A model generated the notes under the pieces. The model did not search any database and was not told where the DNA came from. It was given only the letters and a program-made list of their open reading frames with translations. DNA of 64,000 nt from Streptomyces sp. Y2F8-2 (GTDB lineage: Bacteria; Actinomycetota; Actinomycetes; Streptomycetales; Streptomycetaceae). Shown here one piece after another: positions 63,670-64,000 of the stretch (position 1 is its first letter; each line of letters starts with the position of its first letter). The DNA lies in NCBI RefSeq assembly GCF_014905555.1, contig NZ_BNGS01000014.1, positions 1 through 64,000 of the forward strand, in the 5' to 3' direction. The position numbers and the translations under genes are program-made.

Positions 63670-64000
63670 GTACCCCGTTTCCGTTCACGGCCGTCGTCGG
63701 CCAGGACGACCTGCGGCTCGCGCTGCTGCTGAACGCGGTCTCGCCGGCGGTCGGCGGTGTGCTGGTGCGCGGCGAGAAGGGCACCGCCAAGTCGACGGCC
63801 GTGCGCGCCCTGTCCGCGCTGCTGCCTCAGGTGGCGGTCGTCCCCGGGTGCCGATTCTCGTGCGACCCCGCGGCACCGGATCCGTCCTGCCCGGACGGGC
63901 CGCACGAGGCCGGGGCGGGGGTGTCCCGTCCGGCCCGCATGGTCGAGCTGCCCGTCGGGGCCTCCGAGGACCGGCTGGTGGGCGCCCTGGACATCGAGCG
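63666..64000 (+). CDS. Cobalt/magnesium-chelatase ATPase subunit (BchI/ChlI-like), truncated by window end
   Basis: The first 111 codons are present. Translation from GTG at 63666 gives [22 protein letters not shown], then Walker [10 protein letters not shown] (about 38-46), and a cysteine-bearing insert [17 protein letters not shown] (about 62-78) as in ChlI/BchI proteins. AAA+ chelatase subunits of this type power CobN. In Streptomyces this gene is usually a fused ChlI-ChlD protein with a C-terminal VWA domain, which would lie beyond 64000. GTGA overlap with cobN. Confidence 0.88.

Overview
The window is a stretch of Streptomyces core chromosome. This is inferred from very high G+C with third-position G/C bias, many GTG starts, purine-rich ribosome sites, probable leaderless starts, an actinobacterial rRNA leader at the left edge, and Streptomyces-type genes (chaplin ChpE, streptophobe-family protein, FHA-ABC exporter, DUF3099, a 38-residue SGM_5486-like peptide). 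Gene order resembles, from memory, the S. coelicolor region from about SCO1790 to SCO1850. I see no phage, insertion sequence, CRISPR array, tRNA or large biosynthetic cluster.

Layout. 1-464: leader of an rRNA operon read leftwards; the 16S gene lies outside. 465-3326: 3-methyladenine glycosylase, Spo0M-like protein, PEBP protein and HNH nuclease. 3408-5821: SPFH/NfeD membrane pair and a lone ABC ATPase. 5973-9142: unknown protein, chaplin ChpE and a GAF histidine kinase/LuxR-type regulator pair. 9330-12188: SDR coupled to a QueA-like protein, then a secreted SLT-domain protein with a strikingly structured leader. 12296-16926: FHA-ABC exporter divergent from a streptophobe membrane protein carrying a TTA codon. 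17081-21724: SerB, a SixA-like phosphatase, two membrane micro-proteins, and an MFS exporter divergent from its likely FCD regulator. 21732-23835: secreted protein and the FabG-FabI fatty-acid pair.

24095-28534: TldD/TldE peptidase pair with a duplicated junction, GlsB-like and DUF3099 membrane proteins, a Cys/His micro-protein. 28549-33500: MoaA, acetate-type symporter with DUF485 partner, secreted subtilase. 33569-39301: type III CoA-transferase, CopD-like protein, VIT1/CCC1 transporter, DEDDh exonuclease with BRCT, eight-cysteine micro-protein, SURF1. 39428-46934: CstA/YbdD pyruvate-type transporter divergent from an operon of an internally deleted sodium symporter, ECF sigma factor, membrane partner, GH15 hydrolase and SDR. 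47130-54691: crotonase, HTH protein, ABC-F ATPase with a possible leader ORF, VOC protein, unknown HEAT-like protein, alpha/beta hydrolase, class II aldolase. 55097-57022: PiT phosphate transporter behind a PHO box, and small membrane proteins. 57300-64000: cobalamin riboswitch, leader ORF, cobD-cobQ-cobN and the start of a chelatase ATPase, every junction translationally coupled.

The best leads for new biology are the nested bistable leader at 11340-11446, the 86-bp duplication between tldD and tldE, the symporter lacking its first sodium-binding segment, the TTA codon in the streptophobe gene, and the short leader ORFs before the ABC-F and cobD genes. Most other content is conserved housekeeping or developmental function.
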